Assembly: GCA_964446945.1 (NCBI GenBank)
Contig: CAYUQO010000002.1
Location: 391,669 to 455,668 of the forward strand
Reading direction: 5' to 3'
DNA: 64,000 nt
DNA from: CAIYRG01 sp964446945
GTDB taxonomy: Bacteria; Pseudomonadota; Alphaproteobacteria; Micropepsales; Micropepsaceae
In this document: in pieces, positions 40,629-49,704 of the stretch
How positions within the stretch are numbered: position 1 is the stretch's first letter
How the letters are laid out: the number at the start of each line of letters is the position of its first letter
Position numbers and translations under genes: made by a program
Notes under the pieces: model-generated
Told to the model about the DNA's origin: nothing
What the model saw: the letters and a program-made list of their open reading frames with translations, nothing else
Databases searched by the model: none

Positions 40629-41972
40629 TCACAGGAGGTTTGCCCGCCGACGGCAGCGGATCGCGACACAGCCTGTTGTGAGTTCCGTCAAGTCGATCCG
40701 GCCGCTCTCAAGTCCGAACATCAAGACCGTTGCCAGCGGTGAAGCGACGAAAGCCGGAAGGGTGCGGCTGTTTTGGATTTGCCGAAGTCCAAGACGTCGC
40801 TGGAGGACAATCGGGTGCTGTCCTCCGCATACGGAGCTAAGCGCGCCGGCGGTAAGACGCGATACCGTTTCCCAGCGCCTGACCTGGGACTGATCGAGGT
40901 AATATTCGACCGTTTCGGTCGTGAAGCCGTGCCGATCAAGCGCAGCTCTCCATTCCGCCGCGCTCGGGTAACGGAGGTGCGCAAGCCGCCTGTCCAGGCG
41001 CGTTTCGTACTCCTCCCGGGTGATCCCCCCGAGCAGCGGCCCGCGTAATTGAGCATGAAAACCGATGTGGGGGACGGTCAGGAAGAACAGCCCGTTCGGG
41101 CGGACCACGCGCGCGGTTTCGGCCAGCACAGACTCGAGGTCAGGAATATGCTCCAGCACGCTGTTGGCGATGGCGAAGTCGAACGCGGCATCAGCTTCCG
41201 GAATTTGGCTGGCGTCGCAGGCATGAACTGACGCGTAGATATTTCGTCTCGCGGCCTCGGCGGCTTCTTCCGGGTCTGGATCGACTCCAACCAGTTCGCG
41301 CTTGCCGATGTTGCGTAGAAGCACGGCGGTCAGTTTGCCGTCGCCGCAGCCAATATCGAGGCCGCGGCCCATGGGAATTCCAAGATCAATGAGCGCTGGG
41401 ACTTCAACGGCACGCCAGAACGCAGTGGCAGGTTGAAACGCATAAACGGACAGGAACTGCACGAGAAGATTTCGGTCCACCGGTCGTTTCTCCAGGGTGC
41501 TCGAGCAGCGAAACGCGGTCCGCACCGAACGTAAAATAGCCCAATGGGTCGCCAAATAGTTTCCGATGAATGTGATGGCCGTCCCAAGAAATGCCGCGAT
41601 GGCGATCGGCATTTTGAACAAGTCGATCAGCACGAAAAGGCTGGCGATCCAAAGCGGATAATTGGCGAGCATGGCCACGTTATAGCGCCCGAACGAGGCT
41701 AAGGCCGGTCGCGTCCGGAAGGTCATGCTTACCTGTAAGAAATAACCGAACACGACCATCGGAATGTAGGCAAACCATATAGCAACAAAATAATGGAATC
41801 CCGACTTTACAAGAGCGACGAGCAGCATGTTGTTGACGATCGCGCAAATTACCGCGACGCCGAGGTAGCGGATTTGCATTGACGACGGCACCCACCACCG
41901 TTGGAAGACCAGCATCGCTCCCTTATCAGAGGGGAGGCGCTGCACCGATTCGATTGAGGGCACGTCAGTCAT
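40629..41972 (-). CDS. GtrA membrane domain fused to SAM methyltransferase
   Basis: A 447-aa two-domain protein. Residues of about 30-155 carry four transmembrane helices of GtrA type (QIRYLGVAVICAIVNNMLLV ... TFIGNYLATHWAILR). Residues of about 190-370 are a class I methyltransferase with motif I GLDIGCGDGKLTAVLL, the acidic GVDPDPEEA and IANSVLEHIPDLESVLAE. A plausible role is to couple methylation of a lipid-linked sugar to its membrane translocation. The start at 41972 overlaps the upstream stop as ATGA, which is why I rejected the 22-residue longer frame. Confidence 0.87.
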   Translation of the reverse strand: MTDVPSIESVQRLPSDKGAMLVFQRWWVPSSMQIRYLGVAVICAIVNNMLLVALVKSGFHYFVAIWFAYIPMVVFGYFLQVSMTFRTRPALASFGRYNVAMLANYPLWIASLFVLIDLFKMPIAIAAFLGTAITFIGNYLATHWAILRSVRTAFRCSSTLEKRPVDRNLLVQFLSVYAFQPATAFWRAVEVPALIDLGIPMGRGLDIGCGDGKLTAVLLRNIGKRELVGVDPDPEEAAEAARRNIYASVHACDASQIPEADAAFDFAIANSVLEHIPDLESVLAETARVVRPNGLFFLTVPHIGFHAQLRGPLLGGITREEYETRLDRRLAHLRYPSAAEWRAALDRHGFTTETVEYYLDQSQVRRWETVSRLTAGALSSVCGGQHPIVLQRRLGLRQIQNSRTLPAFVASPLATVLMFGLESGRIDLTELTTGCVAIRCRRRANLL

Positions 41973-43024
41973 CCGGGTCGAATTTCTTCGCAGGCTTCGA
42001 TGATGGCGTGCTGGAGCTTGAGTCCGTCTAGCGCGCAATCCGAACTGATGGGGCCAAGAGCTGTGCGGTTGCCGCCAATCGCCGCGCCGAACCGGTCAAA
42101 AACCTCAGTATTGCCATAGAAGAGCTTGCCCCGCAGATGACGAAGCCCGCTGGTCAGATGCTGGCTCCAATGCTGATACGTGGCTACGAGGCTGGTCGTC
42201 AGCACACGTCGCGTGTCGTGTGATCCGTCGTTCGGCAGCGAGAGGTAGATGTCCCGGAAGAGATCAACCACGCCGAGGCGCTTGGCCCCAAACACCATCA
42301 GATGCCATTCGCTGATCGGGCTTTCGAAATTGCACGCGAGATGGACCGGGTAGCCGGCGGCGCAATCCAACCAGGCATCGATACGGGCAGGTGTTCGAAA
42401 GCCCGCCCGGCTTTTGATGCAGACGGCACGGACCAATCGCAACGGCCCGGCGACAGCGCGCGCCAAATAGAGCAGATGAGGGCTTTCGTCGTAGAAAAGC
42501 CCGAGCGGCAGTTCGTCGTACCATTCCGGTAGCCGGCGCAACGGATTGCCAAGTTGCACCGCTTCAATCCCTCTCACCTCACCGAGCGCGCCGCTGCGAA
42601 TATCGTCGAGAAGGCGTTTCGACGAACGTGCAAATTGAAAATTGTGGACGATAGCCAGGTTCCGCTCGACGCGCTCAGCTGCCTGCACCAGGTATTCGCC
42701 TTCTGTCACACTCATGACGAAAGGCTTTTCGGTCAGCACATGCTTGCCGAGGGCGAGCGCCTCCTTGATAAACGCGAAATGTGCTGTCGGCGCAGTCGCA
42801 ACGGTGACGGCATCGATCTCGTCCATCCATCGGACCTCGGACAGCGATGTGGCCTCAGCATAGCGGCGAAGCCCGCGCTTTTTGGCGATCTCGCGGGCGT
42901 GGTCCGGCCGGCGATCAATGACTCCCACGACGTCAAAAAGGTCGCTACTCGCCATGACCGGCAGGTGCCGGTTTTGAGCCACCCAGCCGCATCCAACGAC
43001 GGCAACTTTAATCGGCGATGGCAT
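41969..43024 (-). CDS. Gfo/Idh/MocA-family sugar oxidoreductase
   Basis: A 351-aa NAD(P)-dependent dehydrogenase: N-terminal Rossmann fold (VAVVGCGWVAQNRHLPVM), the EKP motif of the family (KHVLTEKPFVMS), and a C-terminal alpha/beta domain. These enzymes oxidise or epimerise sugars, inositols or nucleotide sugars. In this operon it probably makes or edits an activated sugar. The start at 43024 (MPSPIKVAVVG) overlaps the GT2 gene by 17 nt; nine upstream codons are open but not conserved. Confidence 0.9.
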   Translation of the reverse strand: MPSPIKVAVVGCGWVAQNRHLPVMASSDLFDVVGVIDRRPDHAREIAKKRGLRRYAEATSLSEVRWMDEIDAVTVATAPTAHFAFIKEALALGKHVLTEKPFVMSVTEGEYLVQAAERVERNLAIVHNFQFARSSKRLLDDIRSGALGEVRGIEAVQLGNPLRRLPEWYDELPLGLFYDESPHLLYLARAVAGPLRLVRAVCIKSRAGFRTPARIDAWLDCAAGYPVHLACNFESPISEWHLMVFGAKRLGVVDLFRDIYLSLPNDGSHDTRRVLTTSLVATYQHWSQHLTSGLRHLRGKLFYGNTEVFDRFGAAIGGNRTALGPISSDCALDGLKLQHAIIEACEEIRPG

Positions 43025-44291
43025 GACGCCGATCCGTAGCGAGCGCCGCAATAGCCCGACGCATGGGAGCGGACTTGCTTTGCGGCTTTTCCGTTAGATA
43101 CTCGGCCTCGTTCCCATTGATGACCGCCAGCAAGAAACCGCCGAGGGCATTTTGCGCGCCGACCACCATCAGCGTCGTCCCGACGACCGCAGGAAGCATA
43201 TTGGAGATCGCAGTGAAATGGTGCCTCGCCCAGTACGACAACACAAAGACGAGTATGACCACGCCTGCCGAAAACAGTGTCGCGCCGCCGATGAGCATAG
43301 CCTCGAGAGACATCCATTTTGAGAGTCTCATCTCCCACGGCGAAGCGCGGCGATAACCGCGGCCACGGCCGTAAAGATGGATTGCCAGTGAGAGCAGGAG
43401 GGCTGTATGACCGAGCCCGAGAAGCGCGCCGGCGAGGATTACCCAATAATTTCCAATCGGCGATACCGACGCGGTCCCTATCAGGGTGTTAAGTGCGGCA
43501 ACTGCCCAAATTGTCAGCGCGAGTGCAGTCGCCGCTCCAGCAAGAGCCGCGAAGGCCCACGGACTGAGCATCAATAAATACCGCAGGTGACGCCAGCCGT
43601 CCTGCCATGGCCGCAAATGCGGTGGCCGATTGCGTAAATCGCGTGACAGCGTTGCCGGCACCTCGATGATTTTTTTCTTCTGCAACGCGGCCTTGATAAT
43701 CATCTCACTGGCGAACTCCATGCCGCGCCCAGTCAGATTCAGGTCTTCGAAGCAGGACCTGGTGAGGGCACGCAAGCCACAATGCGCGTCGCTCACGCCG
43801 GTCCGAAAAAAGAGATTGAGGATGAATGTCAGAACAGGATTCCCAAGGTAGCGGTTCTTCCACGGCATCGCCCCGGGTTCGATGCGCCCCTTAAATCGGG
43901 AGCCGACACAAAGATCGCCCCCCTTCACGAGTTCGCGCACCATGGTGACCGACTCGCGGAAATCATAAGAGCCATCGGCATCCCCCATAACGAAATATGT
44001 TCCGTGAGCGGATCGCATTCCCGCCAGCAGCGCGGCGCCGTATCCTCGCTCTGCGACGCCGACAACCCGTGCGCCCAAAACGCGGGCAACCTGTTGGCTG
44101 CCATCCTCGCTTCCATTGTCGGCAACGAGAATTTCGCCCGTAAGACCCAGATCACGGTGCATCATGCCAAGCGCTGCGCGCGCATTGGCGATGCAATGTG
44201 GTAGCCATTCCGCTTCGTTCAGGCACGGCATGACGATGGTTACATCGATCCCCGCGCGGCTGCCCGCTCCGGTCGGGAACATATTGTTCAT
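43008..44291 (-). CDS. GT2 polyprenyl-phosphate hexose synthase-like glycosyltransferase
   Basis: A 427-aa enzyme. The N-terminal GT-A domain (about residues 15-235) has VTIVMPCLNEAEWLPHCI and the metal-binding YFVMGDADGSYDF, like dolichyl-phosphate mannose/glucose synthases. The C-terminal part has four transmembrane helices and a charged tail. Enzymes of this layout load glucose or mannose on polyprenyl phosphate at the inner membrane. First gene of the minus-strand glycosylation operon; it would feed the GtrA-fusion (flip) and the large GT-C transferase. Confidence 0.9.
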   Translation of the reverse strand: MNNMFPTGAGSRAGIDVTIVMPCLNEAEWLPHCIANARAALGMMHRDLGLTGEILVADNGSEDGSQQVARVLGARVVGVAERGYGAALLAGMRSAHGTYFVMGDADGSYDFRESVTMVRELVKGGDLCVGSRFKGRIEPGAMPWKNRYLGNPVLTFILNLFFRTGVSDAHCGLRALTRSCFEDLNLTGRGMEFASEMIIKAALQKKKIIEVPATLSRDLRNRPPHLRPWQDGWRHLRYLLMLSPWAFAALAGAATALALTIWAVAALNTLIGTASVSPIGNYWVILAGALLGLGHTALLLSLAIHLYGRGRGYRRASPWEMRLSKWMSLEAMLIGGATLFSAGVVILVFVLSYWARHHFTAISNMLPAVVGTTLMVVGAQNALGGFLLAVINGNEAEYLTEKPQSKSAPMRRAIAALATDRRHAIAD

Positions 44292-44602
44292 ATTGACTTA
44301 TCCAGAACGAGACCGGGGTAGATCATGCATCTGATGGCGTTAATTTTGAGTAATGCCGCAGGATAGTTCCCCCGCCCCAAAGGTGAAAACGCCTGCTATT
44401 TGAAGCTCGGCCAAAGCATCTTACCGTACACGGACCACCGTGAGCGGTGTTTGCCGCTGCACCTGGCGTGACGATGTTGAAAAGCGTTCGCGACAGCGCG
44501 GTGGAAAAGGCGGCGCGCTGCGCGGCGGATTTATCAGCTGTTTACGAAGATGAAACCGCTGTGGCGATAGATTCGGCATTGGCCGAAACATAGGAACCGC
44601 CC
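44292..44602. other. 311-nt divergent intergenic region (GT2 / parA)
   Basis: No gene is supported here. It must hold promoters for both the glycosylation operon and parA. The only structured site I see is an imperfect dyad GGCGTTA-N8-TAATGCC at 44336-44357, which also contains TTAA-N7-TAAT, a weak CtrA-like match. Otherwise nothing recognisable. Confidence 0.5.
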
Positions 44603-45562
44603 ATGATTGTCATCGCGATGGCGTCCCAGAAAGGTGGATCGGGCAAGACCACGCTCTCAGGGCATCTTGCGGTTGAGGCGGAGAGGGCGGGCGCAGGTCC
44701 GGTCACTCTGGTTGATACCGATCCGCAGGGTTCTCTGTCGCAATGGTGGAATGCGCGTGCGGCGAGCACTCCGAGTTTTGCCAAAATCGGACCCTTCGAA
44801 CTGGAAGCTGCGCTCGGCGAACTGGAGCGCGCGGGGACACGGATTGCGATCATCGACACGCCGCCCGCCATTTCCGAATCCATCATGATGGTGATCGAGC
44901 ACGCCGACCTCGTAATTGTGCCGACCCGGCCGAGCCCGCACGATCTTCGCGCGGTGGCTGCCACTGTCGACATGGCGGAGCGTTTCGGCAAGCCGCTGAT
45001 CTTCGTCATCAATGGGGCAACGCAGCGTGCACGGATCACCGGAGAGGCCGCAGTTGCCCTGTCGCAGCATGGCGTCGTTGCGCCGGTGAATCTTCACCAC
45101 AGGGTTGATTTCGCAGCCAGCATGATCGATGGCCGCACCGTCGGTGAAGCCGTTCCAAAATCGGCATCGTCGAAAGAAGTGGCTGATCTTTGGGCCTATA
45201 TTCAGGGCCGGCTGGCGCGTCTGGTAAAGGACGCAAGCTTGCTGCCGGAATTCCAGCCGCCGCAATTTCCGCTGGCCGGAGTCACGGGCGGCGTCGGGCC
45301 GGAGAGCGAAGAATCGCCTGAGGCCGGCGGCGTCGAATTACCGGTCGGCGCCAGCGAATCATTCAGCACGGTCCTCCCGGCTCAGCGCATGAACGAAAGC
45401 ACCGCTAATGATACGGACAGGATGGTTGGTCGGGCCGGGGATCATCCCAATGGCGAGTTGCAACAGCAGAGGCCTGGGCAGGCATCCCCACATTTCGGCC
45501 GTCCCGCGCCCGGGGCGTTGCCCGGCGCAAGGGCGTTCGGCCGCCGCCACAGCGCCGCTTAA
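44603..45562 (+). CDS. ParA-family ATPase with long disordered C-terminus
   Basis: A 319-aa protein. The deviant Walker A QKGGSGKTT is at residues 9-17, the second motif VDTDPQGSLSQWW near 38, and the Walker B-like AIIDTPPA near 92: a full ParA/MinD-type ATPase of about 215 residues. A tail of about 100 residues follows, rich in Gly, Pro, Glu and Gln and probably disordered. ParA-like ATPases position chromosomes, plasmids or machines such as pili and chemoreceptors by dimerising on the nucleoid. No parB gene is adjacent; instead a small Cys-rich gene follows after 14 nt. Proximity to the tad locus suggests a positioning role, but that is inference. Confidence 0.9.
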   Translation: MIVIAMASQKGGSGKTTLSGHLAVEAERAGAGPVTLVDTDPQGSLSQWWNARAASTPSFAKIGPFELEAALGELERAGTRIAIIDTPPAISESIMMVIEHADLVIVPTRPSPHDLRAVAATVDMAERFGKPLIFVINGATQRARITGEAAVALSQHGVVAPVNLHHRVDFAASMIDGRTVGEAVPKSASSKEVADLWAYIQGRLARLVKDASLLPEFQPPQFPLAGVTGGVGPESEESPEAGGVELPVGASESFSTVLPAQRMNESTANDTDRMVGRAGDHPNGELQQQRPGQASPHFGRPAPGALPGARAFGRRHSAA

Positions 45563-45576
45563 ACGGGATAGCACAA

Positions 45577-45984
45577 GTGAGCGGTGGTAATTTCGCAAGT
45601 CTGACTGCCGGCCTTCTCGTTCGAAAAGGCGAGGCCAAACCGTCACCGATGACCCCGTCGGAGATATTCCCCTTCGCGCAGCGGGTTGCCTCGGCTCCAG
45701 TCGACCCGGCAACTCCTGCGGGACCTCCGCCTCAAACCGAGCGGCGCGAGTTGCCCGCTCCAGGACCAACGGCCGAGGCGCCGGCATTGCCGCGCCGGAT
45801 GGTGCTGCAGCTTTCGGCGAAAGAATTCGAGATTCTCGGTTTGCTGGCGGTCAAAAAGGGCACCACACCGCAATTCCTCCTGCGCAAGTCGCTGCACCAG
45901 TTGGTTTCTGAATATGTCGAGCAGTGCGGTGGCTCGTGCCGTTGCATCCAGTCCGGCTGCGATCAGACCGGCCAGGCGCTGTAA
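45577..45984 (+). CDS. Small Cys-rich hypothetical partner of ParA
   Basis: A 135-aa protein: a Pro/Ala-rich disordered first half (about residues 1-75), then a compact region MVLQLSAKEFEILGLLAVKK and TPQFLLRKSLHQLVSEYVEQ that looks like a beta strand and two helices (ribbon-helix-helix-like). It ends with five cysteines (CGGSCRCIQSGC ...) that could bind metal. I do not recognise the family. Starting 14 nt after the ParA gene with a GTG, it is in the position where a DNA-binding or adaptor partner of ParA is expected. Confidence 0.75.
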   Translation: MSGGNFASLTAGLLVRKGEAKPSPMTPSEIFPFAQRVASAPVDPATPAGPPPQTERRELPAPGPTAEAPALPRRMVLQLSAKEFEILGLLAVKKGTTPQFLLRKSLHQLVSEYVEQCGGSCRCIQSGCDQTGQAL

Positions 45985-46013
45985 GCCGGTCTCACGGAAA
46001 GCAAAAATCATCC

Positions 46014-46118
46014 CACGCGGAGCCGCGGAGAACGCGGAGCGCTTGAGTGCGCGACAGCGAAGCAGATCCGCTGCACAGCACGTCACCAATATCTCTGCGA
46101 TCTCCGCGTCTCCGCGTG
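46014..46118. repeat. Imperfect inverted repeat between converging genes
   Basis: CACGCGGAGCCGCGGAGAA at the left end is mirrored by TCTCCGCGTCTCCGCGTGA at the right. The GCGGAG/CTCCGC unit occurs several times, so this looks like a dispersed GC-rich intergenic repeat; it could also act as a terminator between the ParA pair and tadC. Confidence 0.6.
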
Positions 46119-46161
46119 AATGTTTATTCTGACGACAAGCTGCTCTGGTTGGCGTCGCGCC

Positions 46162-47136
46162 TTACTTCACGTAGCCGAAGATCTTCAGCATCGCCCCGCC
46201 AAGAATCACGACGAACAGACAGGGCAGGAAGAATATGATCATCGGCGCCGTCAGCTTTGACGGCAGTGCTGCTGCCTTGCGCTCAGCTTCCGACATGCGC
46301 ATTTGACGGTTTTCCTGTGCCGCCACTCTCAGCGCCTGGCCCAGCGGCGTTCCATATTTCTCCGATTGAATCAGCGCTGCCGTGACCGCCTTGACCCCGG
46401 GGTGCCCGGAGCGATCTGCCAGGTTCTGGAATGCCTGCCGGCGGTTTGGCAAATAGGACAACTCCGCGGTGGTCAGCGCCAGTTCTTCCGCGAGTTCCAC
46501 CGACTGAACACCAATTTCCTGCCCGACCCTGGCGAACGCGGCTTCGATCGACATGCCCGACTCGACGCAAATCAGCAGCAGGTCGAGAGCATCGGGAAAA
46601 GCGCGCATGATCGATGCGCGCCGCGCCTGCATGCGATTGCTGACATAAAGATCCGGCAGATAATAGCCGAGGAGCGCGGAACCAGCTGTGACCAGAATTT
46701 TGACGTTCAGGGGCCAAGTCAGATTGGGGGTCCCGAACATCCAGAGAAGTACAGCGGCAAACATCAGTGGAGGGCCGGCGATGCGGAAGAACATAAAGGT
46801 GATGAGCGGTCCTGAACCGCGAAAACCGGCGCGGGCGAGCTTCTCCTTCATGCCCTCTGAAGCGACAAATCGTTCGAGTTGCAGGACATCCAGAAACTGG
46901 CGCATGAAGCTGACTTGCTTCGAGTGAGTCTGGCCCGCACGCGGTCCCCGGGAAATCGAATCAAAATGTTGCTGGCGCAGGTCTGCCCGCCGCTCGGCGA
47001 CGGCCTTCATTCGCGGACCGAGGCGGTCCGGGCTCATATAGGGCAGGCCGAGCGTCAGGATCGTCGCGAAGGACGCAATCGCCGCGAGCGCTGTCACGAC
47101 GACTTCGGGCTCGAAGAGGAGATGAATATAATCCAT
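46162..47136 (-). CDS. tadC: Tad pilus inner-membrane platform protein TadC
   Basis: A 324-aa type II secretion system F-domain protein with N-terminal and C-terminal membrane helices around a helical core (AFPDALDLLLICVESGMSIEAAF, the hallmark of TadB/TadC). With TadB it forms the platform on which the CpaF ATPase acts to extrude Flp pili. It lies 4 nt downstream of tadB, at the end of the cpaB-C-D-E-F-tadB-tadC operon. Confidence 0.93.
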   Translation of the reverse strand: MDYIHLLFEPEVVVTALAAIASFATILTLGLPYMSPDRLGPRMKAVAERRADLRQQHFDSISRGPRAGQTHSKQVSFMRQFLDVLQLERFVASEGMKEKLARAGFRGSGPLITFMFFRIAGPPLMFAAVLLWMFGTPNLTWPLNVKILVTAGSALLGYYLPDLYVSNRMQARRASIMRAFPDALDLLLICVESGMSIEAAFARVGQEIGVQSVELAEELALTTAELSYLPNRRQAFQNLADRSGHPGVKAVTAALIQSEKYGTPLGQALRVAAQENRQMRMSEAERKAAALPSKLTAPMIIFFLPCLFVVILGGAMLKIFGYVK

Positions 47137-47140
47137 GGCG

Positions 47141-48082
47141 TCAGAACTTCATCGCGATCATTTTTTTCATGATCATGACCCCGAGGCCCATCCAGAGCGC
47201 GCACATGAGCAGCAGCGCATTGCCGATTTCAGTGTGAAACATCGGCGCCATGTAAGCGGGTGTGGTGACGTAGACCATTGCCATGACCCCTGGCGGCATG
47301 CAGCCGATGATGATGGCGCCTGATTTCGCTTCGGACGACATCGCGCGGATTTTGTCTTTCAGCCGTTTGCGGTCGCGCAGGACACCCGCAAGATTACCGA
47401 GCGCTTCCGACAGATTGCCGCCGGATTTCGACTGCATCGACATCACAATGCCGAAGAAATTCACCTCCGGAGTCGGCATGCGTTGATACATGCGCCGGAT
47501 TCCCTGCTCCATGGTGAGTCCCAGCTTCAGACTGTCCGTCAGACGCTGGAATTCGCCCGCAACCGGTTGCGGAATCTCGTTCGCGACCAGCTTCAGCGCT
47601 TCGATCACCGGCAGTCCCGATTTGACGCTGCGGACAATCGCATCCATGGCCGGCGCGAATTCCCGCGTGAACGCCAGTTCGCGGCGCTTGGTCAGGAAGT
47701 TCAGCACCCATCGCGGCAAGCCAAGGCCGCCGGCGAAGCCTGCAAGGACAAACGCGATGATCGATGGCACAAACAGCAGAGAAACGATTCCGGAGATCAC
47801 TCCCGATATTGCTGAAGCGATCCAGTAGTTCTTGACGGTAATCGACAGACCCGCCCGCTCGATGCGCCGCTCAAGATCGGCGCCTTTCTTTTTTTCCGTC
47901 GCTTCGCGCGCATCTTCGACAGCCCGGCGCTGACGGCGTTCCGGATCCAGCGCTCCGGAGCCGCCGGTCTGGCTTCGGATTGCGGCCAACCGCTTGTTGC
48001 CGCGGCCGCTATCGGATCCCGTAAAGGTAAAGGCGATCGCGCACAGCGCGATGATCAGCAGAGCGCCCGCAAGATAGCTCAT
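47141..48082 (-). CDS. tadB: Tad pilus inner-membrane platform protein TadB
   Basis: A 313-aa T2SS F-family protein: one N-terminal helix, a basic soluble segment (about 25-85), two helices near 90-130, the conserved cytoplasmic core FAPAMDAIVRSVKSGLPVIEAL, and a C-terminal helix pair. It pairs with TadC. It is downstream of cpaF with a 55-nt gap. Confidence 0.93.
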   Translation of the reverse strand: MSYLAGALLIIALCAIAFTFTGSDSGRGNKRLAAIRSQTGGSGALDPERRQRRAVEDAREATEKKKGADLERRIERAGLSITVKNYWIASAISGVISGIVSLLFVPSIIAFVLAGFAGGLGLPRWVLNFLTKRRELAFTREFAPAMDAIVRSVKSGLPVIEALKLVANEIPQPVAGEFQRLTDSLKLGLTMEQGIRRMYQRMPTPEVNFFGIVMSMQSKSGGNLSEALGNLAGVLRDRKRLKDKIRAMSSEAKSGAIIIGCMPPGVMAMVYVTTPAYMAPMFHTEIGNALLLMCALWMGLGVMIMKKMIAMKF

Positions 48083-48137
48083 AATCCAATTCCTGGGCCA
48101 ACCGTCTTGAACTTGCTGTCCATCAGAGCCGCTTCAT

Positions 48138-49700
48138 TCATTTGTTCGGCTGTGCCCTGTCGAGTGCTTCCGCGAGCTCCCGCTCCAACCCGAAATAGCG
48201 GGCGCGGTCCCACATCACAGGCCGCACGATTCCGGTGCCCACATGAGCGCCACGGATTTTCCCGTTCTCGTCTTCGCCGTCCATCTGATAGATCAGCAAA
48301 TCCTGGGTCGTGATGACGTCGCCCTCGGCACCAACCACTTCGGTAATGCTGGTGATACGCCGGGAGCCGTCGCGCAGACGTTCCGCCTGCACGACCACAT
48401 CGATCGAGCCCACGATCATCTCGCGAATCGTCTTGGATGGAAGACTGAAGCCGCCCATGGTGATGAGCGATTCCAGACGCGATAAGCACTCGCGCGGCGA
48501 GTTGGCATGGATGGTGCCCATGGATCCGTCGTGACCAGTGTTCATCGCCTGGAGCAGGTCGAATGCTTCCGGGCCGCGCACCTCGCCCACGATGATGCGC
48601 TCCGGCCGCATACGCAGGCAGTTTTTCACCAGGTCGCGCATGGTGATCTGGCCATGTCCTTCGACATTAGCTGGCCGCGTTTCGAGCCGCACGACATGCG
48701 GCTGCTGCAATTGCAGTTCGGCGGCGTCCTCGCAGGTGATCACCCGCTCGTCCTCGTCGATGTGAGCGGTGAGGCAATTCAGCAGCGTCGTCTTACCCGA
48801 GCCGGTACCACCCGAAACAATGACATTGCATCGTGCGCGCCCGATCACCGCGAGCAAGCGGGCCCCTTCCGGGGTGATCGATCCAAACCGGACCAGATCC
48901 GTAAGTTTCAGCTTATCCTTGCGGAATTTGCGGATCGTCAGTGTCGGTCCGTCCAGCGCCAGTGGCGGGACAATCACATTTACGCGCGAACCATCCATCA
49001 GACGCGCGTCGCAGATTGGCGAGCTCTCGTCGACGCGACGGCCGACCTGGCTGACAATCCGCTGGCAGATGTTGAGCAGCTGCGCATTGTCGCGAAAGCG
49101 GACATTCGTCAGCTGCACCTTGCCGCCGACTTCAATAAAAACCCGGGACGCGCCGTTCACCATGATATCGGCGATATCGTCGCGCGCCAGCAATGGCTCC
49201 AGCGGACCATAGCCGAGCACGTCATTGCATATGTCGGTGATGAGCTGTTCCTGCTCGGCAACCGACATTGCCATGTTTTTCAGGGTGACGATTTCATTGA
49301 CAATCTCGCGGATTTCCTCGCGGCCCGATGCCGGATCGAGCGCCGCCAGCCGCGACAGATCGATCGCATCGATCAGCGCGTTGAACACCGTCGCCTTGAC
49401 TTCGTCGCGGTTGGTATCGCGTTCCTGCATCACGGCCTGGGCGACACCCGCCGGCTTGCCAACGGAGGAGTTCGTTTTGCTGGCAAGTGCACCAGACGCC
49501 GCCGGGTTGACCACGGCGGGCGCCACCGCAGCGGGGGCGGGCACCGGATCGGCCGCCGTCCCCACTGCCGCGGGTTTGATCGCCGCCGGCTTTGCTGCCG
49601 CGGCAGACGCTTCAGAGTTGGGGGACGGCCCGCGCTCGGGTCCCGGACCGGTCACGGCCAGGTGCAATCCTGGATTCGCTGCAGACCGCTTGCCGAACAT
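48138..49700 (-). CDS. cpaF: Tad pilus assembly ATPase CpaF/TadA
   Basis: A 520-aa VirB11/PilB-like hexameric ATPase that powers Flp pilus assembly. The N-terminal 110 residues are Ala/Pro-rich and probably disordered. Walker A is VSGGTGSGKTTLLNCL (about residue 302); the Walker B and His-box region is RIIVGEVRGPEAFDLLQAMN ... GSMGTIHANS. It lies 4 nt downstream of cpaE. Confidence 0.96.
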   Translation of the reverse strand: MFGKRSAANPGLHLAVTGPGPERGPSPNSEASAAAAKPAAIKPAAVGTAADPVPAPAAVAPAVVNPAASGALASKTNSSVGKPAGVAQAVMQERDTNRDEVKATVFNALIDAIDLSRLAALDPASGREEIREIVNEIVTLKNMAMSVAEQEQLITDICNDVLGYGPLEPLLARDDIADIMVNGASRVFIEVGGKVQLTNVRFRDNAQLLNICQRIVSQVGRRVDESSPICDARLMDGSRVNVIVPPLALDGPTLTIRKFRKDKLKLTDLVRFGSITPEGARLLAVIGRARCNVIVSGGTGSGKTTLLNCLTAHIDEDERVITCEDAAELQLQQPHVVRLETRPANVEGHGQITMRDLVKNCLRMRPERIIVGEVRGPEAFDLLQAMNTGHDGSMGTIHANSPRECLSRLESLITMGGFSLPSKTIREMIVGSIDVVVQAERLRDGSRRITSITEVVGAEGDVITTQDLLIYQMDGEDENGKIRGAHVGTGIVRPVMWDRARYFGLERELAEALDRAQPNK

Positions 49701-49704
49701 TGAA

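Noticed and set aside
39525..40742. 405-aa plus-strand open frame across the GT4 gene
   Set aside because: The minus-strand GT4 motifs are intact and the frame is coupled to its neighbours; the antisense frame is charge-rich and featureless.
46014..46118. CRISPR-like repeats between the ParA pair and tadC
   Set aside because: The GCGGAG units are irregular and palindromic with no constant spacer length; no cas gene is present.
48507..49703. 398-aa plus-strand open frame over cpaF
   Set aside because: It is the mirror of the cpaF frame, which carries Walker A and B motifs and operon context.
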